The translations under genes and the position numbers were made by a program. Below, in pieces: positions 28,282 through 37,303 of a stretch of DNA of 64,000 nucleotides. Each line of letters starts with the position of its first letter. Position 1 is the stretch's first letter. The stretch lies in assembly GCF_033449965.1 (NCBI RefSeq), contig NZ_CP137761.1, positions 1,364,001 to 1,428,000 on the forward strand, written 5' to 3'. This stretch comes from Bacillus sp. T3 (GTDB lineage Bacteria; Bacillota; Bacilli; Bacillales; Cytobacillaceae). The notes under the pieces were generated by a model, which was given only the letters and a program-made list of their open reading frames with translations, was not told the origin of the DNA and made no database searches.

Positions 28282-29238
28282 TTGGAAAAGTCTGTGCCAG
28301 AGGCTAAATACAAAAAACTAAATATCCAACAACTAATAGCAGAAAAAAAGGGATCTTCCAATATCAGTAACTCGACTGAAAAAATGATTCCTGGCTTATT
28401 ATTTTGCATTTCGGCTATTTCTGTCTTAACAACAATAGGTATTCTTTTTACACTTTTGACTGAAACGGTTATATTCTTTCAAAAGGTCCCTTTCCTTGAC
28501 TTTTTTACTGGAACAAAGCTAAAGCCACTAGGGGATGATGCTGTATTTGGCGTTTTACCTTTATTAACGGGAACATTGTTATCAACGATAATAGCCATGC
28601 TTGTTGCGATTCCGATTGGATTAATGACAGCTATTTTCTTAAGTGAGTATGCTTCCGAAAAAACTAGAAAATTATTAAAACCAATGCTCGAAATACTAGC
28701 TGGTATTCCGACAATTGTCTATGGATTTTTTGCGTTTACCTTTGTTACCCCTTTATTAAGATCTTTTATACCCGGCCTAGAACCAACAAATATTCTCAGC
28801 CCAGGACTTGTTATGGGCATCATGATTATTCCGTTAGTTGCATCCCTATCAGAGGATGCGATGAGTTCTGTACCTAATGCAATGAGAGAAGGTGCTTTGG
28901 CACTTGGAGCAACCAAGCTTGAAGTGACCTGGAAAGTGGTCGTACCAGCAGCAATATCTGGAATTATTGCATCCTTTGTATTAGGTATTTCCCGCGCAAT
29001 TGGTGAGACAATGATCGTTGCAATCGCGAGTGGAAGCTCGAAAAACTTTACCTTTGATATCACGCAATCGATGCAAACAATGACCGCCTATATCGTAGAA
29101 GTAACAGGCGGCGAAGCAGCTGCCGGAACAACCTTGTATTACAGCTTGTATGCTGTTGCTATGACATTGTTTGTGTTTACACTAGTAATGAATCTGATTG
29201 CTCAATATATATCCCGTAAATTCAGGGAGGAATATTAA
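28282..29238 (+). CDS. pstC: Phosphate ABC transporter permease PstC
   Basis: One of the two membrane subunits of the high-affinity phosphate importer. The 318-aa protein has about six membrane segments and the EAA-type cytoplasmic loop AMREGALALGATKLEVTWKV. Start is TTG 28282 behind GGGAGAAGGGGG. Two bases separate its stop from pstA. Confidence 0.95.
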   Translation: MEKSVPEAKYKKLNIQQLIAEKKGSSNISNSTEKMIPGLLFCISAISVLTTIGILFTLLTETVIFFQKVPFLDFFTGTKLKPLGDDAVFGVLPLLTGTLLSTIIAMLVAIPIGLMTAIFLSEYASEKTRKLLKPMLEILAGIPTIVYGFFAFTFVTPLLRSFIPGLEPTNILSPGLVMGIMIIPLVASLSEDAMSSVPNAMREGALALGATKLEVTWKVVVPAAISGIIASFVLGISRAIGETMIVAIASGSSKNFTFDITQSMQTMTAYIVEVTGGEAAAGTTLYYSLYAVAMTLFVFTLVMNLIAQYISRKFREEY

Positions 29239-29240
29239 TT

Positions 29241-30125
29241 ATGAAGTATTTTGACGTAGCACAGGTCAAAAAAAGAATGGGATCTCGTTTATTCACGAAC
29301 AATTTGGCAAAATCCCTTTTTTTATTAGCAACATTATTTGGACTTATTATACTTGTCATCCTCATTTATCGAGTTATTGTACAAAGCGCAGGCTGGATTG
29401 ATCTAGATTTTTTAACGAATAAATTATCGACTGACCCAGAAAAAGCAGGGATACTGGGGGCTATTCTAGGAACATTATGGTTAATGGTGGTCGTTGCACC
29501 TGTGACCATGATCTTAGGCGTAGGTACAGCTATTTACTTAGAGGAGTATGCCAAAAAAGGGCGACTTCAATCCTTTATTCAAACAAATATTTCAAATCTT
29601 GCGGGGGTACCATCTGTTGTGTTTGGTATCTTGGGGTTAACTGTTTTTGCTAGGGCTATGGAATTAGGCTCAGTCGTATTAGCAGGTGGATTAACGATGG
29701 CTCTGCTCGTTCTTCCTGTCGTAGTGGTTTCAAGTCAAGAAGCAATCCGTGCTGTTCCTCAATTCTTGAGAGAAGCTTCATATGGAATGGGAGCTACAAA
29801 GTGGCAAACGATTAAAAATGTTGTGCTACCAGCGTCTATCCCAGGAATCTTAACCGGTGTTATTTTAGCTCTTTCTCGTGCAATTGGTGAGACAGCACCG
29901 CTTGTTGTGATTGGGATTCCAGCACTCCTTATCCCGCTTCCAGATGGGATTTTTGATCGGTTTACGATTTTACCGGTTCAAATCTATTATTGGACTACAG
30001 ACTCTGCGCTTGTTGCTGAGTATGCTAACTTAGCTGCAGCAACAATTGTCATACTATTGGTTGTGTTATTTGCGATGAATTCCATTGCTATCATTATCCG
30101 CAATAAATTTCAAAAGAGATATTAA
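29241..30125 (+). CDS. pstA: Phosphate ABC transporter permease PstA
   Basis: Second membrane subunit of the phosphate importer (294 aa), with six membrane segments and the conserved loop FLREASYGMGATKWQTIKNV. AGGGAGGAATATTAATT precedes the ATG. Operon position between pstC and pstB fits. Confidence 0.95.
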   Translation: MKYFDVAQVKKRMGSRLFTNNLAKSLFLLATLFGLIILVILIYRVIVQSAGWIDLDFLTNKLSTDPEKAGILGAILGTLWLMVVVAPVTMILGVGTAIYLEEYAKKGRLQSFIQTNISNLAGVPSVVFGILGLTVFARAMELGSVVLAGGLTMALLVLPVVVVSSQEAIRAVPQFLREASYGMGATKWQTIKNVVLPASIPGILTGVILALSRAIGETAPLVVIGIPALLIPLPDGIFDRFTILPVQIYYWTTDSALVAEYANLAAATIVILLVVLFAMNSIAIIIRNKFQKRY

Positions 30126-30144
30126 GTTAAGGAAGGTGTAAAAT

Positions 30145-30978
30145 ATGGACGTAGTATTAGAAAAAGAAAAAAATTCGCAGGCAGCGAAGTTCTCAAAAGT
30201 CGTGGATAATGTGAATAGTAATCAAAGCATTGTTTATGATACAAAAGATCTCAATTTATGGTATGGCGAGGGTCATGCATTAAAAAACATCAATCTTTCC
30301 ATTTATGAAAATGAAGTAACAGCTATAATCGGACCTTCCGGTTGTGGTAAATCGACCTATATTAAAACATTGAATCGGATGGTTGAACTGGTTCCTTCAG
30401 TGAAAATTTCTGGGGAAATATTATACCGTGAAAAGAATATTTTGGATAAAAATTTCAAAGTTGAAGATTTGCGTACTCGAGTAGGGATGGTATTTCAAAA
30501 ACCAAACCCATTCCCGAAATCAATTTATGAAAACATCGCCTACGGACCAAAAATACATGGAATAAAAAACAAAAAAATTCTTGATGAAATTGTCGAGCAA
30601 AGTCTTCGCGGGGCTGCTATTTGGGATGAAGTCAAGGATCGCCTACATCAAAATGCTTATGGATTATCAGGTGGTCAGCAGCAACGGATTTGTATAGCTC
30701 GCTGCTTGGCAATCGAACCAGATGTTATTCTAATGGATGAACCAACATCGGCACTTGATCCAATCTCTACGTTAAAGGTAGAGGAGCTAGTTCAGGAGCT
30801 TAAAAAGAATTTTAGTATCATTATTGTAACTCACAATATGCAGCAAGCTGCGCGTATTTCAGATAAAACCGCCTTTTTCCTTAATGGCGAAGTGATTGAA
30901 TATGCCAACACGGATAAAATCTTCTCAACCCCTACGGATAAAAGAACAGAAGATTATATCACTGGTCGTTTTGGGTAA
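30145..30978 (+). CDS. pstB: Phosphate ABC transporter ATP-binding protein PstB
   Basis: ATPase of the phosphate importer (277 aa). Walker A GPSGCGKST (about 66-74), the Q-loop in MVFQKPNPFPKSI, signature LSGGQQQRICIARCLA and Walker B VILMDEPTSALDP are intact. The first 28 residues are a polar extension. Only one pstB is seen here, whereas B. subtilis has two. Confidence 0.96.
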   Translation: MDVVLEKEKNSQAAKFSKVVDNVNSNQSIVYDTKDLNLWYGEGHALKNINLSIYENEVTAIIGPSGCGKSTYIKTLNRMVELVPSVKISGEILYREKNILDKNFKVEDLRTRVGMVFQKPNPFPKSIYENIAYGPKIHGIKNKKILDEIVEQSLRGAAIWDEVKDRLHQNAYGLSGGQQQRICIARCLAIEPDVILMDEPTSALDPISTLKVEELVQELKKNFSIIIVTHNMQQAARISDKTAFFLNGEVIEYANTDKIFSTPTDKRTEDYITGRFG

Positions 30979-31035
30979 TGAGGTCGAAGCGAGCTTGTTA
31001 GAAATAGCAAAGTAGAAATTAAGGGGGTCAACATT

Positions 31036-31695
31036 TTGGTAGTTCGGGAACGATTCAATGAGGATTTGAAGGAATTACAGAATAAATTAATACAGATTGG
31101 GCATTTTGCAATCGATGCACTCGGTAAATCGATTGAGGCATTGGAAACGGCAAACGTGGAATTGGCATTAAAGATTATGGAAGATGACACCGATGCAGAT
31201 TTAATGGAAGAAGAGATTAATGATTTTGCAATTTTGCTTATTGCCAAGCAACAGCCAGTAGCAATTGACTTGCGTAGAATTATTGTGGCAATTAAAATTG
31301 CCAATGATATTGAGAGAATCGCGGATTTTGCCACAAATATTGCAAAATCTGCGATTCGAATTGGAAATGAACCGCTTATTAAGCCGCTGGAGCATATTAA
31401 GCAAATGCATGAAATTACCTCAAAGATGCTGTTGCTTTCATTAGAAGCATTCAATGAGGAAGATGTAAACAAAGCAAAACAAGTTGCTGAAATGGATGAT
31501 CAGGTTGATGATTTATATTCTCAAGCAATTAGAGACCTACTAGAAATTAACCAAAAGAAGCCAGAACATATGGCTCAGGTTAACAATCTATCATTTGTAT
31601 GTCGCTTTTTAGAACGTGCCGCAGACCATGTGACCAATATTGGAGAGCATGTTTTTTACTTAGTAAAAGGGCGACGGTATGATTTAAATAAATAA
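31036..31695 (+). CDS. phoU: Phosphate transport regulator PhoU
   Basis: PhoU links Pst transport activity to signalling and phosphate homeostasis. The 219-aa protein is all-helical with two PhoU three-helix repeats; metal-binding type segments are DIERIADFATNIAKSA and FLERAADHVTNIGEHV. Start TTG 31036 follows AAGGGGG. B. subtilis lacks phoU in its pst operon, so its presence here is a difference. A terminator follows. Confidence 0.93.
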   Translation: MVVRERFNEDLKELQNKLIQIGHFAIDALGKSIEALETANVELALKIMEDDTDADLMEEEINDFAILLIAKQQPVAIDLRRIIVAIKIANDIERIADFATNIAKSAIRIGNEPLIKPLEHIKQMHEITSKMLLLSLEAFNEEDVNKAKQVAEMDDQVDDLYSQAIRDLLEINQKKPEHMAQVNNLSFVCRFLERAADHVTNIGEHVFYLVKGRRYDLNK

Positions 31696-31707
31696 CTAGA
31701 TTGAGCA

Positions 31708-31738
31708 AAAAGGCTGACTAAATAGTTGGTCTTTTTTC
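31708..31738 (+). terminator. Terminator after phoU
   Basis: Stem AAAGGCTGACTA / TAGTTGGTCTTT, imperfect, with T-run. Confidence 0.75.
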
Positions 31739-31740
31739 TT

Positions 31741-31749
31741 TGTTATAAT
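31741..31749 (+). promoter_or_regulatory. Extended -10 promoter for the DUF4912-GT4 unit
   Basis: TGTTATAAT has the TG-N-TATAAT extended -10 form. No good -35 hexamer is present. A start about 31756 would place the paired leader element at the very 5' end of the message. Confidence 0.5.
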
Positions 31750-31768
31750 AAGTGTGAATCAAAAATAA

Positions 31769-31895
31769 TGTCGGATGAGTAATGTTACACCATATAATAC
31801 TGTCGAATACATAAAGTATTACGGAGGATAAAGGGTCCTGAAAACTTTTTTCTAGCTTGAACCTCAATGACGATAATGGGATGCAAAATCCGACA
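31769..31895 (+). ncRNA. Candidate structured leader RNA
   Basis: TGTCGGAT (31769-31776) pairs exactly with ATCCGACA (31888-31895), closing a 111-base interior, as the P1 stem of a riboswitch would. Inside, CGAATAC-ATAAA-GTATTACGGAGGA resembles the first repeat of the cyclic-di-AMP (ydaO-type) aptamer, but the second half does not match well. No terminator hairpin follows. The class is therefore unproven. Confidence 0.35.
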
Positions 31896-32008
31896 AAAAG
31901 CGTTTATTGAGTCACGTTAGCAACAATGATAACATTAAAATAATAGAAAATATTAATAATTATAAAAATAATTCATACAGTAGTAGTTTAGGAAATGAGG
32001 AAGTAAAA

Positions 32009-32473
32009 ATGAGTGGATCAACATTAAACGGATCATTTGTTTCACCTGATAAAATTTATGCATCGTGGGATGTTTCACAACAGAGGAAACAATTTGTTCA
32101 GTGCTATTTTGAAAAACCTTACTCGGATTTTCGAAAAGCCCTTCGTCTATACGATGTTACCCACCTGCTATTTAATGGAAATAACGCTCATGATATGTTT
32201 GAATTTTTGATACCAGATACCCTAGATCATTGGCGTATAAAAGGAATTCAAAAAAAGCGAATTTATTGTCTTGAATTCGGAATTCTCCTAACAGATACGG
32301 AATTTTTCCCTCTGCTTCGTTCTAAAAATATTTACCACAGTGATCATGTAGAAGTGATTAGTAATATGAATGAGAATATGGCGTCCACTAAGCAATCAAA
32401 CCCAAAGTGGAGTGAGTACGTAAGCACGTACAGCTATTACCAAACATCAGCATATAAGGGGGATGGGAAATGA
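32009..32473 (+). CDS. DUF4912 domain protein
   Basis: 154-aa protein, function unknown. The recognisable DUF4912-like core is IYASWDVSQQRKQFVQCYF, LRLYDVTHLLFNG, HWRIKGIQKKRIYCLEFG and LLTDTEFFPLLRSKNI. ATG 32009 is preceded by GAGGAAG; an upstream in-frame TTG (31907) lacks a ribosome site and adds a low-complexity, N-rich stretch. It overlaps the glycosyltransferase gene by four bases, so the two are probably co-translated. Confidence 0.72.
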   Translation: MSGSTLNGSFVSPDKIYASWDVSQQRKQFVQCYFEKPYSDFRKALRLYDVTHLLFNGNNAHDMFEFLIPDTLDHWRIKGIQKKRIYCLEFGILLTDTEFFPLLRSKNIYHSDHVEVISNMNENMASTKQSNPKWSEYVSTYSYYQTSAYKGDGK

Positions 32474-33735
32474 CGGAAAATACAAGCATATTAAATGATG
32501 CGGAGCTAGACTTCATTCCTCGCTCTGATGCGGAAGTTAAAAATCATAAAAATCCTCCGGTGCTGTTATTAACATGGGAATTTCCACCTAATATTGTTGG
32601 TGGACTTGCACGACATTGCTACGGTCTTGCCAAAAGTCTTGTTAAACAAAATTGCCAGGTACATGTTATTACGACTAAGCTACACAATACTTCAAGTTTT
32701 GAATTAGTAGATGGTATAAATGTCCACCGAATTACGCCATTCCATGAGCAAGAATCGAATTTTCTTACTTGGGTTGCTGGCTTAAACCTTGCAATGATCG
32801 ATAAAGTAAAGGAGCTTTCAAAGCACCATCAATTTTCACTAATACACGCCCATGATTGGCTTGTCGGAACTAGCGGACTAATCCTTAGCAAAGAACTTAA
32901 TATACCGTTAATCGCGACCATTCATTCTTCTGAGCATGGCCGTAATAATGGAATCTACACAGACACCCAGACATTTATTGATAAAAAAGAACGCGAATTA
33001 ATTAATGGCGCAGATCAATTAATTGTATGTAGTGAATATATGCGAGAAGAATTGCAGCAGGTTTTTACAATCGATCAGAAAGAAATGGCGGTCATTGCGA
33101 ATGGCATTGATCTAGACTCCACAAAAATGAGTTATATAGATAAAAATAAAGATTTACCACTTGACTCTAACAAACGTCTTATTTTTTCAATTGGAAGGTT
33201 AGTAAGGGAAAAAGGCTTTGATACGATCATTGATGCTGCCCCAACGTTACTTGAAAAATATCCAGATATCTATTTTGTCATAGCCGGAAAGGGACCGATG
33301 TACTCAGAGCTTGAACAAAAAATAAAAGAATATGGTCTTGAAAAATCAGTTTTTCTAGTCGGCTATGTTGATGATGAGGCACGGAACCTATTATTTAGAA
33401 GTTGTGAACTTTCGGTGTTCCCAAGTCTATATGAACCATTTGGCATCGTATCTCTGGAATCAATGATATTAGGAAAACCAACGATTGTCTCAAAGACTGG
33501 TGGTTTAAAAGGAATTGTTGATCATATGAAAGCCGGTTTATTTATGACCCCAGGGGATAAAGAAAGTCTTATTGAACAGGTTCAATTTTTATTAGAGCAT
33601 AAAGTTCAGGCAAATAAATTAGGTGAAAAAGGAAAGGAAGCTTGTGAACGGCTTTTCAGTTGGCAAAGAATTGGTCTGGAAACGAAAAGAGTATACGAGG
33701 AGACTTTATATCGTTTTAAGAAGGTTATGCCTTAA
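32470..33735 (+). CDS. Glycosyltransferase family 4 protein
   Basis: GT-B-fold glycosyltransferase (421 aa) with an N-terminal domain starting LLLTWEFPPNIVGGLARH, like glycogen-synthase-type proteins, and a C-terminal GT4 domain with SIGRLVREKGFD and the sugar-nucleotide-binding PSLYEPFGIVSLESM. Donor and acceptor are unknown. It may correspond to B. subtilis YqgM, a putative glycosyltransferase in the same chromosomal neighbourhood, but I could not verify this. Flanked by the DUF4912 gene and an unknown gene on the same strand. Confidence 0.82.
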   Translation: MTENTSILNDAELDFIPRSDAEVKNHKNPPVLLLTWEFPPNIVGGLARHCYGLAKSLVKQNCQVHVITTKLHNTSSFELVDGINVHRITPFHEQESNFLTWVAGLNLAMIDKVKELSKHHQFSLIHAHDWLVGTSGLILSKELNIPLIATIHSSEHGRNNGIYTDTQTFIDKKERELINGADQLIVCSEYMREELQQVFTIDQKEMAVIANGIDLDSTKMSYIDKNKDLPLDSNKRLIFSIGRLVREKGFDTIIDAAPTLLEKYPDIYFVIAGKGPMYSELEQKIKEYGLEKSVFLVGYVDDEARNLLFRSCELSVFPSLYEPFGIVSLESMILGKPTIVSKTGGLKGIVDHMKAGLFMTPGDKESLIEQVQFLLEHKVQANKLGEKGKEACERLFSWQRIGLETKRVYEETLYRFKKVMP

Positions 33736-33754
33736 AATAAGGAAGGGGAACGTT

Positions 33755-34402
33755 ATGAGACCGAAAATAAAAACGATAAGTAACTTTCGACTTAAAAGGA
33801 AATCTGTAAATTATTCTCGGCTCCAAACAATCTTAAAAAGTAAAATTGGGATTTGGATTGATGGGAAAATCTTTTGGATGAAAAATGGGTCAGAGAAGCT
33901 CCTACCTGAACAAGCGCTTTCGATTAAAGTCATTCAAAGAGAGATTCATTCAAAAATAAAGCTACTCGAAATATTTGTGACGAATCACAATGAAAAAATG
34001 AGGGAGATCAAGGTTATTGTGTTGCACAGCTTTGAAAAATTTGCTCATGATGATTTAACCTTCTTTTCACCAAAGGAAAGAGTCTTTTATCATTTAGCTA
34101 AGCGGTCTATGTACTTGGTCAATGGTTTAATCAATGATTCCTTTATGCATCAATATACCGTTCAACCAATTTGGAATGTACATGCAGATAAATTTTGGGA
34201 ATGTAAAAGTTTAGGTACGCTAAAATATCAACCAATGTCACATGGTCCATCAAACAGTTTATTCACCCTTAATATGAAGCTATCAGGTTCAAAAACGAAT
34301 CGGGCTCAAACTTGGATGATTTCGGGGAATTCAAAAGAAGAGTTACTTAACCTCAATCATGCGGTTTTAAAAAACACACTAGCTTTTCAATTTGAAAAAT
34401 GA
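33755..34402 (+). CDS. Hypothetical protein of the GT4 unit
   Basis: 215 aa from ATG 33755, with AAGGAAGGGGA upstream. Not recognised. It is basic, without membrane segments or signal peptide; the N-terminal 30 residues are lysine- and arginine-rich. Residues such as GIWIDGKIFWMKNGSEKLLP and VQPIWNVHADKFWECKSLG are not repeats of the DUF4912 protein. The gene follows the glycosyltransferase by 19 bases and has no own promoter that I see, so a role with that enzyme is likely. Confidence 0.65.
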   Translation: MRPKIKTISNFRLKRKSVNYSRLQTILKSKIGIWIDGKIFWMKNGSEKLLPEQALSIKVIQREIHSKIKLLEIFVTNHNEKMREIKVIVLHSFEKFAHDDLTFFSPKERVFYHLAKRSMYLVNGLINDSFMHQYTVQPIWNVHADKFWECKSLGTLKYQPMSHGPSNSLFTLNMKLSGSKTNRAQTWMISGNSKEELLNLNHAVLKNTLAFQFEK

Positions 34403-34456
34403 TATTATAGAAAAGTCGTATGAACGAACTAGTATTATGGTTTGGAGGGAAATTCT

Positions 34457-34606
34457 ATGCGCGTGAATATTACGTTAGCTTGCACAGAGTGTGGAGATCG
34501 TAACTATATTTCAACAAAAAATAAACGTAACAATCCTGATCGTCTTGAGCTTAAAAAATATTGCCCAAGAGAAAAACGTACAACTGCACATCGTGAAACA
34601 AAATAA
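34457..34606 (+). CDS. rpmG: 50S ribosomal protein L33
   Basis: 49-aa ribosomal protein, MRVNITLACTECGDRNYIST at the N-terminus, then KYCPREKRTTAHRETK at the end. CxxC is present (CTEC) but the second pair is reduced to a single C (KYC), so the zinc site looks incomplete or of the mixed type. ATG 34457 lies behind TTTGGAGGG. In B. subtilis the rpmGA paralogue is at this locus. Confidence 0.96.
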   Translation: MRVNITLACTECGDRNYISTKNKRNNPDRLELKKYCPREKRTTAHRETK

Positions 34607-34634
34607 GCAGTGGGGGCTTCCTACTGCTTTTTTT
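34606..34634 (+). terminator. Terminator after rpmG
   Basis: AGCAGT / ACTGCT stem with GGGG/CCT extension, followed by seven T. Confidence 0.85.
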
Positions 34635-34664
34635 GTTGTCTTAAAATAATTGATTTGCTTATTA

Positions 34665-34750
34665 TTAGGCTTGTTCTATGATGGCGTTGATTTTTTGAGC
34701 ACTCTGTTGATTGGAGCGGAAATCAACTGACAAATTTAAATAGCTAATTT
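34665..34750 (+). repeat. Palindromic repeat, internally deleted copy C
   Basis: GAGCACTCTGTTGATTGGAG followed by CGGAAATCAACTGA (to 34729), with outer flanks TTAGGCTTG (34666) and AGCTAAT (34742). As in copy B, the core between the two TGGAGCGGAA repeats is missing. Its flank GAGCACTCTGTTGATT is shared with copy A. Confidence 0.7.
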
Positions 34751-34789
34751 TTAAAACTATATAGGTACTTATGAGACGGAGGGTAGAAG

Positions 34790-35353
34790 ATGAATAAGAA
34801 ACAGCTTCGTCAAGAGATGAAAGAACAGTTAGCCTTCTTAACAAAGCCACTATATGAAGAAAAATCCTATTCAATTGCAAAAAAACTATATCAAGACCCA
34901 AAATGGATTCTTGCTGATACAGTCGGAATGACCATTTCAAATCCACCTGAAGTAGATACATACCAAATCATAAGAAAAGCCTGGGAGCTCGGGAAAAAAG
35001 TTGTGGTACCGAAATGTGACCCGGAAACTAAACAGCTTCATTTTCGGAAATTGGATCGCTTTTCCCAACTAGAATCTGTTTTTTTTGGCCTTTACGAGCC
35101 AAATCCATTGCAGACAATCGAGGTGAAATCTGATGAGATTGACCTTTTAATTGTCCAGGGTCTAGCCTTTACAAGAGAAGGGTATCGATTAGGATTTGGT
35201 GGTGGCTATTATGATCGGTTTTTAATGGATTATCATCGTGAAACCTATTCACTTGCGTTTACTATGCAGATTGTCGATTATCTACCGATTGAACGTCATG
35301 ATTTACCGGTAGATAAAATCTTTACTGATGAGGTAGTTGACATTGATGACTAA
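34790..35353 (+). CDS. yqgN: 5-formyltetrahydrofolate cyclo-ligase
   Basis: Converts 5-formyl-THF to 5,10-methenyl-THF using ATP. The 187-aa protein has the N-terminal KKQLRQEMKEQL helix and the nucleotide-binding GYRLGFGGGYYDRFL motif typical of the family. ATG 34790 follows GACGGAGGG. It connects to one-carbon metabolism, as does the gcv operon further on. It overlaps the next gene by a few bases. Confidence 0.94.
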   Translation: MNKKQLRQEMKEQLAFLTKPLYEEKSYSIAKKLYQDPKWILADTVGMTISNPPEVDTYQIIRKAWELGKKVVVPKCDPETKQLHFRKLDRFSQLESVFFGLYEPNPLQTIEVKSDEIDLLIVQGLAFTREGYRLGFGGGYYDRFLMDYHRETYSLAFTMQIVDYLPIERHDLPVDKIFTDEVVDIDD

Positions 35354-36122
35354 ACTACTGATATGTTTCATTCTTTTGATTTCAGTGATATACGGCTATT
35401 TTAAGCGGTATTTAACCTTTTCAGGAGCAGTTGCTGCCTTTTTTGTTGGTGGGGCAGTTGTTCTCGCTTTCGGTTTTCGAGGATTAATTGTATTAGGAGT
35501 ATTTTTTGCTACCTCTAGTCAATGGTCGAAATATAAACAGGTATATAAGCAGCAAGTCGAACAAAAGCTAGAAAAGGGATCACGCCGTGACTGGCAGCAG
35601 GTTGTTGCGAATGGCGGTGTAGCTGCTGTGGCAGCCATTTTTTTCTATTTTGATCAGCAAGAGTTTTGGATTTATATGTTTTGTATTTCAATTGCAAGTG
35701 CAAATTCAGATACATGGGCTTCAGAAATTGGTACGTTAAGCAAACGTCCCCCCTTATTTATACGAACCTTAAAGATTGTAGAAAAAGGGACCTCTGGCGC
35801 TGTTAGCTGGTTAGGAACAAGCGCAGCGCTTGCAGGCTCTTTACTCATTGCTCTTGTTAGCATGCTCCTTTTTCATCTTAGTACAAATGAATTTTTATTT
35901 GTTTTTATTTTGGGTTTTCTTGGAAATGTCTTTGATACACTGTTCGGAGCTTTTCTGCAAGTTACGTATGTTTGTCAACACTGCGGTGCTGAAACGGAAA
36001 AAAAGCTGCACTGTGCCCAACCGACTGTTAAGGTTCGTGGATTAAAGATGATGAACAATGAGGCAGTAAATTTTATATCCGGATTTTTAGCCTCCTGTGC
36101 AGGGATATGGTTATTGAAATAA
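35346..36122 (+). CDS. DUF92 integral membrane protein
   Basis: 258 aa from ATG 35346 (TTG 35337 and 35343 are alternatives), overlapping yqgN. Six or so membrane segments and the DUF92 signature: ASANSDTWASEIGTLSK, EKGTSGAVSWLGT, GFLGNVFDTLFGAFLQ. Some DUF92 proteins in plants and cyanobacteria are phytyl-phosphate kinases (VTE6); whether this one phosphorylates an isoprenoid alcohol is only inference. A CxxC...C segment (YVCQHCGAETEKKLHC) in a loop may bind a metal. Confidence 0.83.
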   Translation: MTKLLICFILLISVIYGYFKRYLTFSGAVAAFFVGGAVVLAFGFRGLIVLGVFFATSSQWSKYKQVYKQQVEQKLEKGSRRDWQQVVANGGVAAVAAIFFYFDQQEFWIYMFCISIASANSDTWASEIGTLSKRPPLFIRTLKIVEKGTSGAVSWLGTSAALAGSLLIALVSMLLFHLSTNEFLFVFILGFLGNVFDTLFGAFLQVTYVCQHCGAETEKKLHCAQPTVKVRGLKMMNNEAVNFISGFLASCAGIWLLK

Positions 36123-36246
36123 GAGGTTATAATAAAAAAACAAAACAACTCTAAAAAAAATACCTTTTTGTAAGTTTAAAGGATCATAAATGATTTTTTG
36201 ATAGCTGGTTATAATGATAAAGAGATCCCTTTTGGAGGTATATTAC

Positions 36247-37203
36247 ATGAGAAATCAAGTAAACAGAGTAGCCTTAATTGGTACTGGATTTGTAGGCTCA
36301 AGCTATGCATTTGCGATGCTTAATCAAGGTGTTTGTGAAGAATTTGTGATGATTGATTTAAACAAAGAGAAGTCTGAAGGCGACGCAATGGACTTAAATC
36401 ATGGATTGGCCTTTGCGCCTTCACCAACAAAAATCTGGTTTGGTGATTATTCAGATTGTAAGGACGCAGATTTAGTTGTAATATGCGCTGGAGCGAACCA
36501 GAAACCGGGTGAAACAAGGCTTGATCTCGTTGAAAAAAACACGGCGATTTTTAAAGGTATCGTTGAACAGGTAATGGCTAGTGGATTTGATGGAATATTC
36601 TTAGTTGCCACGAATCCAGTAGATATTCTAACTTATGTGACCTGGAAGTTTTCAGGTTTACCAAAGGAACGAGTGATTGGTTCTGGAACCATTTTAGACA
36701 CTGCACGCTTTAGGTTCTTATTGGGTGATTACTTTAATGTGGATACACGAAATGTTCATGCCTATATCATTGGTGAACATGGTGATACAGAGCTTCCTGT
36801 ATGGAGCCATGCTGATATTGCGGGACGAACTATTTCTGATTGGGCAAAGAATAAACCAGATTTTAAGCAGGAGGACCTTGATCAGCTATTTATTAATGTT
36901 CGGGATGCAGCTTATCAAATTATCCAGCGTAAAGGGGCAACATTTTATGGAATTGCGATGGGACTCGTCAGGGTAACAAAAGCGATTTTGCAAAATGAAA
37001 ATTCAGTTCTAACTGTATCAGCCTATTTAAACAATCAATATGGGCAAAATGATGTGTTTATTGGTGTACCTGCTGTTGTGAACAGAAATGGAATTCGAGA
37101 GGTTGTAGAAATCTCGTTAAGTCAAGTAGAGCAGGAACAGTTTAATCATTCTGCAGAGGTTCTGACGAAAATAATAAAAACAATCTCTAATTTACCCAAA
37201 TAA
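36247..37203 (+). CDS. ldh: L-lactate dehydrogenase
   Basis: Reduces pyruvate to L-lactate with NADH during fermentation. The 318-aa protein has the NAD loop ALIGTGFVGSSYA, the substrate loop GANQKPGETRLDLV with the catalytic arginine region, and the active-site histidine in IGEHGDTELPVWS. ATG 36247 follows TTTGGAGGT. TATAAT at 36210 may be its -10. No clear Rex operator was found. A terminator follows. Confidence 0.96.
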   Translation: MRNQVNRVALIGTGFVGSSYAFAMLNQGVCEEFVMIDLNKEKSEGDAMDLNHGLAFAPSPTKIWFGDYSDCKDADLVVICAGANQKPGETRLDLVEKNTAIFKGIVEQVMASGFDGIFLVATNPVDILTYVTWKFSGLPKERVIGSGTILDTARFRFLLGDYFNVDTRNVHAYIIGEHGDTELPVWSHADIAGRTISDWAKNKPDFKQEDLDQLFINVRDAAYQIIQRKGATFYGIAMGLVRVTKAILQNENSVLTVSAYLNNQYGQNDVFIGVPAVVNRNGIREVVEISLSQVEQEQFNHSAEVLTKIIKTISNLPK

Positions 37204-37209
37204 ATGGTT

Positions 37210-37242
37210 AAGAAGACTGCCGAATGTGCAGTCTTCTTTTCT
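37210..37242 (+). terminator. Terminator after ldh
   Basis: AGAAGACTGC / GCAGTCTTCT stem and T-run. Confidence 0.88.
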
Positions 37243-37303
37243 GGTAAAGAACTTAAATGGATAATTTTATATCGAATCACTCAAAATAATTAAAGGAGGG
37301 ATT

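Noticed and set aside
31769..31895. Cyclic-di-GMP-I (GEMM) riboswitch
   Set aside because: GGGATGCAAAATCC resembles part of the motif, but the preceding GGCAAACC element and the second stem are absent.
36123..36246. Rex operator upstream of ldh
   Set aside because: No TTGTGA-N6-TCACAA-like palindrome was found in the 124-base gap.
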